A stretch of DNA of 8,808 nucleotides from Verrucomicrobiota bacterium (GTDB taxonomy: Bacteria; Verrucomicrobiota; Verrucomicrobiia; Chthoniobacterales; UBA10450), in assembly GCA_003217965.1 (NCBI GenBank), contig QHNB01000087.1, positions 1 through 8,808 of the forward strand, written 5' to 3'. This document shows, piece by piece, positions 1-5,904 of this stretch. A model generated the notes under the pieces. The model had not been told where the DNA came from. It searched no databases and was given only the letters and a program-made list of their open reading frames with translations. The translations under genes and the position numbers were made by a program. Numbering within the stretch: position 1 is the first letter of the stretch; every line of letters begins with the position of its first letter.

Positions 1-253
1 CTGCTTCTAATGCAACCCGGGTATTACCGCGTCGTCCCCATGCACCCTTCACGGGCTCAAACGCCTTCGAATATGCTCGAATCAATCTCTCTTGTTCGTC
101 GGGAGAAAGCACGATCACCCCGCTCTTCTCATTCGGATAACCAAGCGTTGCAAAAATCTTTCCGCCTACCCGAAAATCGGGATGTCCCATGTGGGCGCCC
201 TCTGACACTTCAGGCAAGCTGAGAGCGATACCGCGAAAATCGTCAGCCGTCAC
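1..253 (-). CDS. MmcQ/YjbR family protein, C-terminus cut by the window edge
   Basis: The minus strand is open from a GTG at 253 down to the left edge and gives 84 residues. The N-terminus (TADDFRGIALSLPEVSEG, then HMGHPDFRVGGKIFATLG) matches the start of the MmcQ/YjbR family (PF04237): an initial helix, the LPEV.EG segment, a G-H-P-x-F-R-V strand and the GKIFA strand. Members are usually 110-125 residues, so about a third is missing. These small proteins have a double-wing, MotA-like fold and are often called DNA-binding, but their molecular role is poorly known. The GTG overlaps the TGA of the upstream VOC gene in a GTGA arrangement (250-253), which indicates translational coupling. No ATG fits in this frame, so GTG is the likely start. 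The family call is from recognition of the sequence and is fairly secure; the function is not. Confidence 0.83.
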   Translation of the reverse strand, partial: MTADDFRGIALSLPEVSEGAHMGHPDFRVGGKIFATLGYPNEKSGVIVLSPDEQERLIRAYSKAFEPVKGAWGRRGNTRVALEA

Positions 254-633
254 GTTAACAATTCATAGGTTGTGATCTCCAGCACATGGTTGTCGAGATC
301 GCGGAAATAAATCGAATGGGATATTTCGTGATCTTCGAAGGTAAAGGGAATCCCCCGCCGTTTAAGCTCGTCCTGTGCGGCAAGAAAATTTTCGCGATCG
401 GCGCGGAAGGCCAGGTGTAGCATACCGGCCGGTTTCGTCGTCCCTTCTTTTGCGTCGGAACTTCGCGTCGGGAAAAGCGCAAGTGCGGTTGTGCCTTTGC
501 CTATGAAGGTCGGGACTTCATTCCATCTTCCTTCATAACGTCGCTCCAAACCCAAGACGTCGGCATACCAAATGGCTGCGCGCTCCACATCGGCTACGGC
601 CAAAGCCACGTGATCGATTCCTTCAATTTCCAT
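250..633 (-). CDS. VOC family protein (glyoxalase/dioxygenase fold)
   Basis: A 127-residue protein of the vicinal oxygen chelate superfamily, the usual length for a protein with one pair of beta-alpha-beta-beta-beta modules. The first module opens with IDHVALAVADVERAAIWYADVLG, broken here only by description: His8 follows the first strand. The second module carries His73 (MLHLAFR) and Glu119 (NHVLEITTY). His8, His73 and Glu119 are the positions that usually bind the divalent metal. The YFRDLDNHVLEI stretch is typical of VOC proteins related to glyoxalases, fosfomycin-resistance enzymes and ring-cleavage dioxygenases. The substrate cannot be told from the sequence. I chose the ATG at 633; a TTG two codons upstream (639) is also in frame and neither has a clear ribosome-binding site. 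The stop overlaps the start of the MmcQ/YjbR gene, so the two are probably one operon. Likely cytoplasmic, as no signal peptide is seen. Confidence 0.88.
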   Translation of the reverse strand: MEIEGIDHVALAVADVERAAIWYADVLGLERRYEGRWNEVPTFIGKGTTALALFPTRSSDAKEGTTKPAGMLHLAFRADRENFLAAQDELKRRGIPFTFEDHEISHSIYFRDLDNHVLEITTYELLT

Positions 634-1170
634 AAACAACTAAGTAGATCGAACTAATGCGGCGTTCGCCATGACGCTCCAGGGCGTAGTTCGCCCGGAC
701 ATAATACAACCAATGAATCAATTAGCTTTAAGCTCATTGTTCGTAGTCATGTGGTGAACGAGCAGATCATCTTACCTAGTTGGTTTTTCAATTATGCAAT
801 ATCAAATTGCAATGAGCGCACGCGAGAAATCCAACTCGCCAGAGCAAAAATATTACTCCCGTCAGATGAGTAAAACGACATTTCTTTGCCGCGTCTCGGA
901 ACACATGTGCGGCAGACAGATTTTGTAATCTGTGTTCCTCCTTTAATGGATTGGCGCAGGCCCGGAGGATCGATCTCCACGCCTCAACGTTTTCAAGGAC
1001 GAGCAAGATCACGACCCCATGGACCATGGCGGCCTGACAACGTCTTAATCATTAAACATCTCGACCCTACTCGCTTCAGCACCTCGCTACCTCGCAAGCC
1101 ATTCAATGCGACTGAACAGCAACCGCGACCATTCCGGCCCGCGATATAAGCAAGGAAAGGAATCAAGTTT
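634..1170. other. Gene-free stretch between the VOC gene and dodecin
   Basis: No convincing gene lies in these 537 bases. Open frames on both strands have no recognisable domain and poor start signals. Two small hairpins can be seen: GGGCG/CGCCC with a 5-base loop at 682-696, and ACAGATT/AATCTGT with a 4-base loop at 916-933. Neither is followed by a T-run on either strand, so I do not call them terminators. Promoters for the divergent VOC and dodecin genes should lie here, but I could not pick out a sound -35/-10 pair. Confidence 0.6.
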
Positions 1171-1383
1171 ATGGCAAAAATCGTCAAAGTTATCGAGGTG
1201 ATGTCAGAATCATCGAAAAGTTGGGAAGATGCCGCCCAGAATGTGGCGAGCGAAGCCTCCAAAACATTGCGCAATATTCGTTCGCTCTACGTGAAGGAAT
1301 TCACTGCGACTGTTGAAGGAAATAAGATCACAAGTTATCGCGTGAATGCGAAGGTAACATTCGAAATGGAGCGGAGCCGTTGA
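1171..1383 (+). CDS. Dodecin family flavin-binding protein
   Basis: A complete 70-residue protein, the usual size of dodecins (PF07311), which form hollow dodecamers that bind and buffer flavins in the cytoplasm. The order of elements fits: a first strand (KIVKVIEVMSES), one amphipathic helix (KSWEDAAQNVASEASKTLRN), a second strand (SLYVKEFTATVE) and a third strand (TSYRVNAKVTFEME). The ATG is preceded by the purine-rich AAGGAAAGG at 1152-1160, about ten bases upstream, which supports this start. The gene stands alone between two gene-poor stretches. One oddity: in well-studied dodecins a tryptophan in the second strand (the DWFEVKE segment of the Thermus protein) stacks on the flavin. Here the matching segment reads SLYVKE, with no Trp. 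The only Trp is at residue 18, in the helix. The tyrosine may substitute, or ligand binding may differ. Confidence 0.9.
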   Translation: MAKIVKVIEVMSESSKSWEDAAQNVASEASKTLRNIRSLYVKEFTATVEGNKITSYRVNAKVTFEMERSR

Positions 1384-1549
1384 TATCCGCGCAAGCTGAT
1401 AGGCCGGTCGCAACTATTAGGCACTAATCACTTCAGAAGCGGTGACTGAATCTTGATCGGGGCCTGTAACTTTGACCTCAGATCTTCGGTTGTCCCCTGG
1501 CTCAAACATTCGGTCGCCACACGACCTCGGCGTCCTCCTCATATTGCAT

Positions 1550-1577
1550 GAGCGGGACGGAGGCCGTCCCTCCGCTC
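1550..1577. repeat. Extragenic palindrome 1 (GGGACGG stem)
   Basis: GGGACGG (1554-1560) pairs perfectly with CCGTCCC (1564-1570) around a 3-base loop AGG. GAGC (1550-1553) can pair with GCTC (1574-1577) across a three-base bulge. There is no T-run, so it looks more like a REP-type extragenic palindrome than a terminator. Confidence 0.6.
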
Positions 1578-1620
1578 GTCATATTCGCCACGGTGATTCT
1601 CTTCCGTGGCGGATCGACGA
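1576..1620. repeat. Extragenic palindrome 2 (CGCCACGG stem, with outer TCGTC/GACGA arm)
   Basis: CGCCACGG (1586-1593) and CCGTGGCG (1604-1611) form a perfect 8-base-pair stem with a 10-base loop. TCGTC (1576-1580) and GACGA (1616-1620) can pair outside it. It overlaps the end of palindrome 1 by two bases, so the outer arms compete. Confidence 0.55.
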
Positions 1621-1627
1621 AAGGTAA

Positions 1628-1649
1628 GGGTGATTGACCTCAATCGCCC
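1628..1649. repeat. Extragenic palindrome 3 (GATTG stem)
   Basis: GGGTGATTG (1628-1636) pairs with CAATCGCCC (1641-1649) with one T-G wobble and a 4-base loop ACCT. The arms are symmetric and no T-run follows. Confidence 0.5.
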
Positions 1650-1657
1650 GAGAATAT

Positions 1658-1684
1658 CTGTAGCGGCAGTCTCTGACTGCCGTT
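1658..1684. repeat. Extragenic palindrome 4 (CTGTAGCGG type)
   Basis: CGGCAGTC (1664-1671) pairs perfectly with GACTGCCG (1675-1682) around loop TCT, preceded by CTGTAG. The 9-mer CTGTAGCGG recurs on the minus strand at 8577-8585, and TGTAGCG also precedes the hairpin at 4763. It lies 38 bases beyond the stop of the minus-strand gene ending at 1720. A role as terminator of that gene is possible, but no T-run follows on that strand. Confidence 0.6.
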
Positions 1685-1719
1685 CCGTTTTGATTCGAGC
1701 TGTGGCTTTCTGGAAGCAC

Positions 1720-2119
1720 CTAGCGAAGGATTAAGCGCATTGATTTGGCGTAGGACACGGATTGAACCACACCTGATTTTCCGCCGCGATTGTAGAAGAG
1801 GCAGTTCACTCGTGATCGCACGGCACGAGGCACCAGTAACTCGAAATATCCTTCGGCACCGCTTCTGGTCGCAGCTATGATCTGCGGGGACGCAGTCGTC
1901 ACCGACGACAACCAAGGCGGCCCGACATTAATGTGCGCAGCCGTAACGCTCGCCTCTGCCACAGGCTTGCCTCTTTCATCGACGATATAGACGATAATTG
2001 CAGGACTCGGAGTAGCGGCCGCGATCCCAAAGATCGTGTAACAGTACGAGAGCAACTGCGAACCCTCGATTGCCCTTTTCCCGCAGTTTTCGTAGCCAAT
2101 GCGCGGAGGACTGTGTCAC
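1720..2119 (-). pseudogene. Secreted carboxypeptidase-regulatory-like domain protein, apparently frameshifted
   Basis: From 2037 down to the stop at 1720 the minus strand encodes a short beta-sandwich domain of the carboxypeptidase regulatory type (like PF13620): VYIVDERGKPVAEASVTAA is the classic first hairpin, and GAEGYFELLVP is the typical later strand. These domains are usually extracellular, so a signal peptide is expected. In its own frame there is only a TTG at 2055 with a poor, uncharged N-terminus. In the neighbouring frame, a GTG at 2119 starts a basic region (HWLRKLREKGNR) leading into GFAVALVLL. Dropping one base, such as C2038, joins this to TIFGIAAATPSPA and gives a normal signal peptide. 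I infer a one-base insertion or a sequencing error. If the TTG start were real, the gene would be an intact 111-residue protein (1720-2055). No neighbour clarifies its role. Confidence 0.5.
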
Positions 2120-2493
2120 ATTTGCCTCGGTTGACGCTGAACACGACAACCGCAATCGCTCGCCGGTTACAAAAATCTGTTGCGGAACTGCCGCATTGCC
2201 GGCCCGCGCGATCTTGCGGAGGAGAAGATTGCTCGCACGTCAGGACCGCAGATTGCCGAAGAAAATCGCCGAAACGTCAATCGTTGCGACGACAGCCGTG
2301 TGCGCCAGCAGGACGAACTCGTCCTGTGACGAGCCGGTTGCCAATCGTCTGGAAGAATTTGGTGTGGGGCCGGCAAGATCGGCGAAGCGTCAGTCTGCTC
2401 AGAGAAAACTCTCTAATTCCCTTCTACTTCAAATCTTCAGTTACGCCGCTCGACTCGCTCGCAATATTCGAACTTCGATAGTCGCTGGTCGCT
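2120..2493. other. Gene-free stretch with a compact inverted repeat
   Basis: No gene is supported. Long arginine- and serine-rich frames on the plus strand (1933-2481 and 2070-2648) have no domain resemblance and run antisense over the cystatin and domain genes. CAGGACGA/TCGTCCTG forms an 8-base inverted repeat with a 2-base centre at 2309-2326, and CTCGTC/GACGAG forms an overlapping, competing hairpin at 2318-2333. Confidence 0.5.
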
Positions 2494-2847
2494 TCAAAGC
2501 CACTCCCAGGATTTCAGCCAGTAGCGTGACTGAAGATCTCGAAACACCAAAGCCTTCGCTTGTCTCGTGGAACCGTTCCCCTCCACTCTTAGAATCATTC
2601 GATAGTTCGTGCCCGCTACAATTTGCTTCTCCGCACTGGAGACACTAGTGAGCTTCAAAGGAATAGCTTCGCGTTTGGCCTCTGCAGTTACGGCAAAATT
2701 AGCCGCGGCCATAACGTCCCTATTAAGTTCGGCAGGCGCGTATCCGCCAGGAAGGCTCTTCGGAACAAAATCGTGGGCCGCAACCACAAAACTCCCGAGA
2801 AACGCGCTGAGGAGTACCATCAGGCGGAGCGAACGTGCTTTATTCAC
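2494..2847 (-). CDS. Secreted cystatin-like cysteine protease inhibitor
   Basis: A 117-residue protein with a signal peptide and one cystatin domain. The N-terminus (NKARSLRL, then MVLLSAFLGSFVVAA) fits a Sec signal peptide cut near residue 24. The mature part begins with the cystatin Gly-Gly (GGYAP, residues 34-38), then the long helix (RDVMAAANFAVTAEAKRE), the QxVxG first inhibitory loop (QIVAG, 75-79, followed by TNYRMILRV), and a C-terminal strand with Trp residues (YWLKSWEW) at the second-loop position. In the family (MEROPS I25) these three elements form a wedge that blocks papain-like peptidases. Export implies action in the periplasm or outside the cell. I chose the GTG at 2847; an ATG at 2820 would shorten the basic region and a TTG at 2898 would lengthen it oddly. 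It lies 63 bases downstream of the membrane-protein gene on the same strand and may be co-transcribed. The target peptidase is unknown. Confidence 0.82.
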   Translation of the reverse strand: MNKARSLRLMVLLSAFLGSFVVAAHDFVPKSLPGGYAPAELNRDVMAAANFAVTAEAKREAIPLKLTSVSSAEKQIVAGTNYRMILRVEGNGSTRQAKALVFRDLQSRYWLKSWEWL

Positions 2848-2910
2848 GCGCGACTCAGTTGATTTGCTATTTCGCTCAGAAACCAATATACCACTCAAGT
2901 AGTCAACACG

Positions 2911-3594
2911 TCAGCTACCGGTGGCAAGCCGGCTGTTTCCCTTCCAGGTCGACACTACGGAAATGAAAAAGAAAAACGCAATGGAAAGATTAGTGAAACC
3001 TCCGACAACCACCGCACCAAGAGGTGCAGGAATGCGCTCCGCCAGCGGTGCCAGGAGCGAAAGAACACCGAAGTTAGCCAGCACCGTCCAACGCGGATAA
3101 GCTGTCTTGCCGAGCAGAACAAGTAGTAGAAGAAGGACCGCCGCGATGTAAGCCGGCGCAGCTGCCAGATTATAAGCAAACTGCCAATAACTGCGCAAAC
3201 TATCGATCAGTTCTGGTGCAACCGCGCCGACAACGGCCGAATACTTGATCGCAAGACCACGAGGGACCCACAAGGCGTGAACTGCGCCGCCGATGACCAT
3301 GGTCGAAGCGAGAGCGAGAAATACAAGGCGGCCCAGAACGGGACTGCGGCCAATCATGTTTTCGCGAACATGCCAGCAACCGATCAGACACAAACAAGCG
3401 GCTACAGGTCCGACCAGGCCCCCGCCAAAAAGGCGGGTCCGAGAAGCTTGCTGAAGAACTCTCAGCATTCCTTCATGGAAAGTCGCGCCTGATCCCCCGT
3501 GGCCGTAAAACAGCATGTCGCCGCAGAAGAATAACAGCGCGCCGGCGACTCCGGCCAATCCCGTCCAGCGTTTGAATGTCAGCTCGGTTTCCAT
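2911..3594 (-). CDS. Six-helix integral membrane protein of unknown function
   Basis: A 227-residue hydrophobic protein starting at an ATG. Six likely transmembrane segments can be seen, at about residues 9-28, 55-74, 88-110, 142-165, 170-190 and 193-216, the last rich in Phe (IAFFFFISVV). Between helices 1 and 2 is a short loop with GHGGSGATFHEGM, and between 3 and 4 a longer one (PRGLAIKYSAVVG). The segment GDMLFYGHGG after helix 1 recalls the DUF6796 family of bacterial membrane proteins, but I am not sure of this. No catalytic motif or transporter signature is visible. The C-terminus is short and basic to neutral. The cystatin gene follows after 63 bases on the same strand. Location is the inner membrane; the function is not known. 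Confidence 0.78.
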   Translation of the reverse strand: METELTFKRWTGLAGVAGALLFFCGDMLFYGHGGSGATFHEGMLRVLQQASRTRLFGGGLVGPVAACLCLIGCWHVRENMIGRSPVLGRLVFLALASTMVIGGAVHALWVPRGLAIKYSAVVGAVAPELIDSLRSYWQFAYNLAAAPAYIAAVLLLLLVLLGKTAYPRWTVLANFGVLSLLAPLAERIPAPLGAVVVGGFTNLSIAFFFFISVVSTWKGNSRLATGS

Positions 3595-3983
3595 TTAGTA
3601 AATCCCCGCCTAGCGTTTCGGAGAACCTTCGTTTTTCTTCGCCCACAGGACTTCGACATAATGAACAGAATCCACAAAATATGTTTCTGAAAACATTCTG
3701 ATTATTCCGTTAATTCTGTCGGTAGTCTCGCGCTGCCACTTTTTTCTTTGTTATCTTCTGTTAAACCCGTTGAGATGAATGGGACAGAAGGAAACGATTT
3801 CTCTTTGAGATCCTTAGCCAAGTCCTTAGAAGGCAAAGTACTTCCGCTTCGAACCATGCTGAAGTTCTGTTCCAACCTTACTGTCCACGTGATCTTACCA
3901 GATTAAAGAGGTGCCAAGCGCGAAGACAGCTCGTCAATAACGTAGAACCTCGATCAGTTGAACCACGGCTAGGCCAGGCTGAT
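3595..3983. other. AT-richer intergenic stretch
   Basis: No gene is supported in these 389 bases. The part from about 3655 to 3770 is richer in A and T than its surroundings and lies upstream of the membrane-protein gene, so it may hold that gene's promoter; I could not choose a convincing -35/-10 pair. An ATGTTT/AAACAT hairpin with a CTGA loop lies at 3681-3696. Confidence 0.5.
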
Positions 3984-4454
3984 TCATGCCAAAGCACTAA
4001 TCAAGCGATCGAGAAAGATACTCTGGGCCGGATTGATTTTGGTTTCAGCTAGTTCGACCGAGAAAAACTCCGCCCGATCTATTTCGGGGAATCGCGCGAG
4101 CTTGCCCGAACGGGGCGGCCACTCCATTTCGAAGGTGTTGGATGACAATCTGAAATCGTCTCGTAGGTCGCCTTCCACTGCCCAGGCGTGAACCGTTTTG
4201 CCCCCTTTTTGCTTCACCGATCCAAGATCGATCAACTTGCCCGCGGGTGCGGCAATACCCAGTTCTTCTTCAAATTCCATCCTTGCCCGCGAAACCGGAT
4301 CTTCACCCTCACCGATCTCGCCCTTTGGTATTGTCCAGCACCCTCCATCTTTGTTTCGGAAATAAGGTCCGCCGGGATGCGCAAGCAATACCTCCAGTGC
4401 GTCTCCTTTCTTGCGGAACATGAGCAGCCCCGCACTTGTTCTTGACCGCTTCAT
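3984..4454 (-). CDS. Nudix hydrolase, COG4119-type predicted NTP pyrophosphohydrolase
   Basis: A complete 156-residue protein. The N-terminus SAGLLMFRKKGDALEVLL is the first strand pair of a Nudix fold, followed by AHPGGPYFRNKDGGCWTIPKG leading into the Nudix box at residues 45-67. The box reads G-x5-E-x7-M-E-F-E-E-E-L-G-I, and the metal-binding glutamates (Glu60, Glu63, Glu64) are present. The usual Arg just before the first of them is Met59. Downstream, the SNTFEMEWPPRSGK segment and the FPEIDRAEFF segment are hallmarks of the COG4119 subgroup. Family enzymes split nucleoside diphosphates linked to another group (NDP-X); this subgroup's substrate is not known to me. The gene starts 30 bases after a 53-residue membrane microprotein on the same strand, so they probably share a transcript. 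Cytoplasmic. Confidence 0.9.
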   Translation of the reverse strand: MKRSRTSAGLLMFRKKGDALEVLLAHPGGPYFRNKDGGCWTIPKGEIGEGEDPVSRARMEFEEELGIAAPAGKLIDLGSVKQKGGKTVHAWAVEGDLRDDFRLSSNTFEMEWPPRSGKLARFPEIDRAEFFSVELAETKINPAQSIFLDRLISALA

Positions 4455-4484
4455 TGGATCAATGGTGGGAGAGAGACGAAAAGC

Positions 4485-4646
4485 CTAACGCGGTCGGAGG
4501 AGGAAGCAGGCGATAATGACGATGATCAACGCTAATCCGATCTCGATGGTTGCAACGACGGAACCAGCATGGCCGGGCTGATAGGCGGTCGCAACCATGT
4601 TCATCGAAACCCAAATGAGTGCTGCCCCCACTAGTACTCTAATCAT
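4485..4646 (-). CDS. Small two-helix membrane protein (53 residues)
   Basis: An ATG at 4646 opens a 53-codon frame ending in TAG at 4485. The product has a first hydrophobic stretch (VLVGAALIWVSMNMVATAY, about residues 4-22), a polar turn (QPGHAG, with a Pro and a His), a second stretch (VVATIEIGLALIIVIIACFLL, residues 30-50) and a basic tail (RPR), the pattern of a helical hairpin in the inner membrane. A Glu (residue 35) lies within the second helix. No strong ribosome-binding site precedes the start. It sits 30 bases upstream of the Nudix gene on the same strand, which supports it being real. I do not recognise a family. Proteins this short are often left out of automatic annotation. The hydrophobic pattern makes chance unlikely but does not exclude it. 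Confidence 0.6.
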   Translation of the reverse strand: MIRVLVGAALIWVSMNMVATAYQPGHAGSVVATIEIGLALIIVIIACFLLRPR

Positions 4647-4757
4647 AGAACCATTTTTCAATCTTTGGTGTCTGCTGACCCTACTAGTACCTGACCATTG
4701 CCCGGACTCTAGTTTCCGCGAGGGAAATGAAAAGCTTCGGTCTCAAGCAATGGCGTT

Positions 4758-4783
4758 GTAGCGTCCGCGGCTCACAGCGGACA
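4758..4783. repeat. Extragenic palindrome 5 (TGTAGCG type)
   Basis: GTCCGC (4763-4768) pairs with GCGGAC (4777-4782) around an 8-base loop, preceded by TGTAGC. The lead-in TGTAGCG is shared with the palindrome at 1658-1684. It lies between the microprotein and the DUF5069 gene. On the minus strand it is downstream of DUF5069, but there is no T-run. Confidence 0.5.
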
Positions 4784-4869
4784 CCTTGTTTCGGGCTTCC
4801 GTTTCTGCTTTTCTGATTAGGTTCTTTACGTGTTCTGCTCCTGGTCTCCGGTTATCGCGATCCGACGTT

Positions 4870-5295
4870 TTAACTAATCCGCCCCTCGTCGAAATCGATA
4901 AGATCGGGAATGGTCACGATATCGGTGCGATGTTCGATTCCGTGCTTCTTTTTCGCCCGCTCCAATGTCGGGGCAGCGAAGTCGCGCCAGCCGAGCTTGG
5001 AGCCGAATGAGTTCCAAAGCATCAGATCGAACTCCCGCGGGCGCCGGCCGCTCTGCCAGCACCACTCCAGAATCTCCTCGTCCGTCCCGCCCTCGAGCAC
5101 GCGCCTGGTCAGGGCGGCGTAGTCCACCCCGAGGAACGCGCAGCACGCGCCGTCGGCCGCGTGCGCCTTTCCCAGGTTCTGGTGATAATCGGTTCCAAGC
5201 TCGCCTTGGGCATGAAGGCGGATCTTATCCAGCATGCGCGGGAAATACATCATCCCGCCGACCATCTCTTTCGGGCTTTTCGGGCAACGGTTCAT
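4870..5295 (-). CDS. DUF5069 domain-containing protein
   Basis: A 141-residue protein that matches DUF5069 (PF16798) from end to end. The start, PKSPKEMVGGMMYFPRMLDK, followed by IRLHAQGELG, is the family's N-terminal signature, and the centre holds the FLGVDYAALTRRVLEGGTDE segment typical of it. Trp residues 78, 80, 94 and 103 and the basic RERR-like region are in its C-terminal half, which ends with IDFDEGR. The family's function is unknown; it is common in Verrucomicrobiota and relatives. I chose the ATG at 5295, which leaves four residues before the conserved PKSPKE; an upstream GTG (5325) and TTG (5331) are in frame but would add a Cys- and Arg-rich leader that relatives lack. The coding region is more GC-rich than its flanks. 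It is divergent from the gene at 5437. No signal peptide is seen, so it is likely cytoplasmic. Confidence 0.88.
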   Translation of the reverse strand: MNRCPKSPKEMVGGMMYFPRMLDKIRLHAQGELGTDYHQNLGKAHAADGACCAFLGVDYAALTRRVLEGGTDEEILEWCWQSGRRPREFDLMLWNSFGSKLGWRDFAAPTLERAKKKHGIEHRTDIVTIPDLIDFDEGRIS

Positions 5296-5376
5296 ACTCG
5301 CACAAGTAGACCGATACCTGCTCACCTTCAAACAGTCGCAAAGGGATCGCCCAGAGAACCTAATTGCTGAAAGGCC

Positions 5377-5406
5377 TTGACCTTAGAAACCGCAAACCGG
5401 TACCAT
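5377..5406 (+). promoter_or_regulatory. Possible sigma-70-type promoter for the SnoaL-like gene
   Basis: TTGACC (5377-5382) and TACCAT (5401-5406) are spaced by 18 bases, matching the consensus at five and four of six positions. They lie about 30 bases before the start at 5437 and upstream of its ribosome-binding site. The pair was found by eye and could be chance. Confidence 0.3.
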
Positions 5407-5424
5407 CCGCGGCTCTCGGCCGTA

Positions 5425-5430
5425 AAGGAG
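5425..5430 (+). promoter_or_regulatory. Ribosome-binding site AAGGAG
   Basis: A full AAGGAG lies six bases before the ATG at 5437. It decides the start against an upstream in-frame TTG at 5377, which would bury the signal peptide 20 residues inside the protein. Confidence 0.75.
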
Positions 5431-5436
5431 CTACCT

Positions 5437-5904
5437 ATGAAAATGAAATATATCTCTTGTGTTCTCACTCTTGCTTTACTCTCGATCTCATCAGTGGTTT
5501 TTGCCGCTGAGGGAATCGAAAGACTGGATGAGGCGTGGCGAAAAGCGATTACATCAAATGATCTCAACGCAGTCGTCGCATGCTATGCCAAGGACGCGGT
5601 GCTGTGGACTCCAGACGCCGTGCCCGCGAAAGGAGAGGAGGCGATTCGCAAATCATATTCCGATTTGCTCGCCGCCAATACCGTCACGAACGCGTCCCTG
5701 ACGAACACTCATTATCAAATGTGCGGCGATTTGTCGATCGGCTGGGGCGAATTTACCCTATCCCTCTCGCCCAAGTCTGGAGCCAATCCGACGATCCTAT
5801 CCGGCCGATTCACCGTCGTGGCGAAGAAGGAAGGCGGCAAATGGGTTTATATCGTTGATCATGCGTCAGCTAACCCCGCGGCTACTCCATCGCCGGCGCC
5901 GTAA
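5437..5904 (+). CDS. Secreted SnoaL/DUF4440-like protein (NTF2 fold)
   Basis: A 155-residue protein with a clear Sec signal peptide (KMKY, then ISCVLTLALLSISSVVFA, cut near residue 23) and one NTF2-like domain. The domain starts with a helix IERLDEAWRKAITSNDLNAV, then the strand-turn VACYAKDAVLWTPDAVPAKG, and the second helix EEAIRKSYSDLL. This is the usual opening of SnoaL-like and DUF4440 proteins. The later strands LSIGWGEFTLSL, SGRFTVVAKKEGGKWVYIVDHAS complete the cone. The tail is Pro- and Ala-rich. NTF2-fold proteins of this kind bind small molecules or act as isomerases, cyclases or simple accessory domains; the ligand is not readable here. Start fixed by AAGGAG at 5425-5430. It is divergent from DUF5069. 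Location: periplasm or outside. The fold call is good; any function is open. Confidence 0.85.
   Translation: MKMKYISCVLTLALLSISSVVFAAEGIERLDEAWRKAITSNDLNAVVACYAKDAVLWTPDAVPAKGEEAIRKSYSDLLAANTVTNASLTNTHYQMCGDLSIGWGEFTLSLSPKSGANPTILSGRFTVVAKKEGGKWVYIVDHASANPAATPSPAP

Larger units (their letters stand above)
1384..1719. other. Gene-free stretch with a hairpin cluster
   Basis: No gene is supported between the dodecin stop and the end of the frameshifted minus-strand gene. The left part (1384-1549) shows nothing I can name. The right part (1550-1682) holds four hairpins, listed separately. Confidence 0.6.

Noticed and set aside
10..222. A 70-codon plus-strand frame at the left edge.
   Set aside because: It is the antisense shadow of the MmcQ/YjbR gene on the minus strand.
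788..1027. A 79-codon minus-strand frame whose start (VVILLVLENVEAWRSILR) faintly recalls a response-regulator receiver domain.
   Set aside because: The acidic pocket is absent, the rest shows no receiver features, and no homology can be shown by eye.
1933..2648. Two long plus-strand open frames (182 and 192 codons).
   Set aside because: Arg- and Ser-rich, no domain resemblance, and antisense to the better supported cystatin and domain genes.
3775..3906. A 43-codon plus-strand frame with an ATG.
   Set aside because: No ribosome-binding site, no hydrophobic pattern or motif, and length well within chance.
4630..4690. ACTAGTAC occurs twice, 53 bases apart.
   Set aside because: Short, partly self-complementary, and the flanks do not match well enough to call a repeat or operator.
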